Origin: Bradyrhizobiaceae bacterium
GTDB taxonomy: Bacteria; Pseudomonadota; Alphaproteobacteria; Rhizobiales; Xanthobacteraceae
Direction of reading: 5' to 3'
Assembly: GCA_947479905.1 (NCBI GenBank)
Contig: CANKBJ010000001.1
Location: forward strand, 87,152-151,151
DNA length: 64,000 nt
Below are positions 63,788-64,000 of the stretch, one piece after another; position 1 is the stretch's first letter, and each line of letters starts with the position of its first letter. The notes beneath the pieces were generated by a model. The model searched no databases and had not been told where the DNA came from. It was given only the letters and a program-made list of their open reading frames with translations. The position numbers and the translations under genes were made by a program.

Positions 63788-64000
63788 TTATACGGCCGTG
63801 TTCTGAATTGGCTCCGTTCCCAAATATGCAACCAGAACGTTCGGATCTGAGAGGACAGCGTCAGGCTTGCCGTCTGCGATAGTGCGCCCGTAATCGAGCA
63901 CATGAATACGGTCGGCGAGGTCTGCGATCATCTGCATATCGTGTTCGATCCAGACGATAGTCATCTTCAGTTCTTGCTTGATGCGGAGAATAAAGCGAGC
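63788..64000 (-). CDS. ABC transporter ATP-binding protein (LivG-like), C-terminal part, truncated by window edge
   Basis: Manual translation: ARFILRIKQELKMTIVWIEHDMQMIADLADRIHVLDYGRTIADGKPDAVLSDPNVLVAYLGTEPIQNTAV*. Not in the ORF track. Confidence 0.85.
   Translation of the reverse strand, partial: ARFILRIKQELKMTIVWIEHDMQMIADLADRIHVLDYGRTIADGKPDAVLSDPNVLVAYLGTEPIQNTAV

Overview
GC-rich 64 kb window, probably from a Rhizobiales/Bradyrhizobiaceae-like alphaproteobacterium (inferred from gene content only). It contains about 60 protein genes in five blocks. (1) 0-9 kb: end of a LysR gene, a nitrate/sulfonate/taurine-type ABC transporter, two divergent AHL-lactonase-like metallo-beta-lactamase paralogues, a 3-hydroxyisobutyrate-dehydrogenase-like gene and two MmgE/PrpD genes. 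(2) 9-25.5 kb: LLM flavin monooxygenase, hydrolase, a Liv-type ABC operon and a phenylacetate cluster (paaN, G, I, K, TetR, E, D, C, B, A, paaX-like). (3) 25.5-27.2 kb: a degenerate junction with a truncated glycosyltransferase/GGDEF chimera and a dispersed repeat. (4) 27.2-33.4 kb: an ECF sigma/ChrR module with Cfa, DUF1365, FAD oxidoreductase, DUF1295 and DUF2177 genes. Three promoter-like sites of identical geometry (TGATCC-N16-CGTAT) were found there, two of them back-to-back and sharing a palindromic -35. (5) 34-63.4 kb: a CoA-thioester catabolic cluster with two tandem CaiB fusions, two single CaiB with Glu at the expected catalytic Asp position, BadI/BadH-like genes, an Ltp2-DUF35-like pair, OYE, acyl-CoA dehydrogenases, a Liv ABC transporter and IclR/LysR regulators, largely translationally coupled. 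Blocks 4 and 5 are bordered by three copies of a dispersed repeat whose core reads FSIAPM(M/L)ER, resembling the 5' end of dusA, a known integration target. No CRISPR, rRNA, complete tRNA, integrase or transposase was recognised. All homology statements come from reading motifs by eye; no database search was run.
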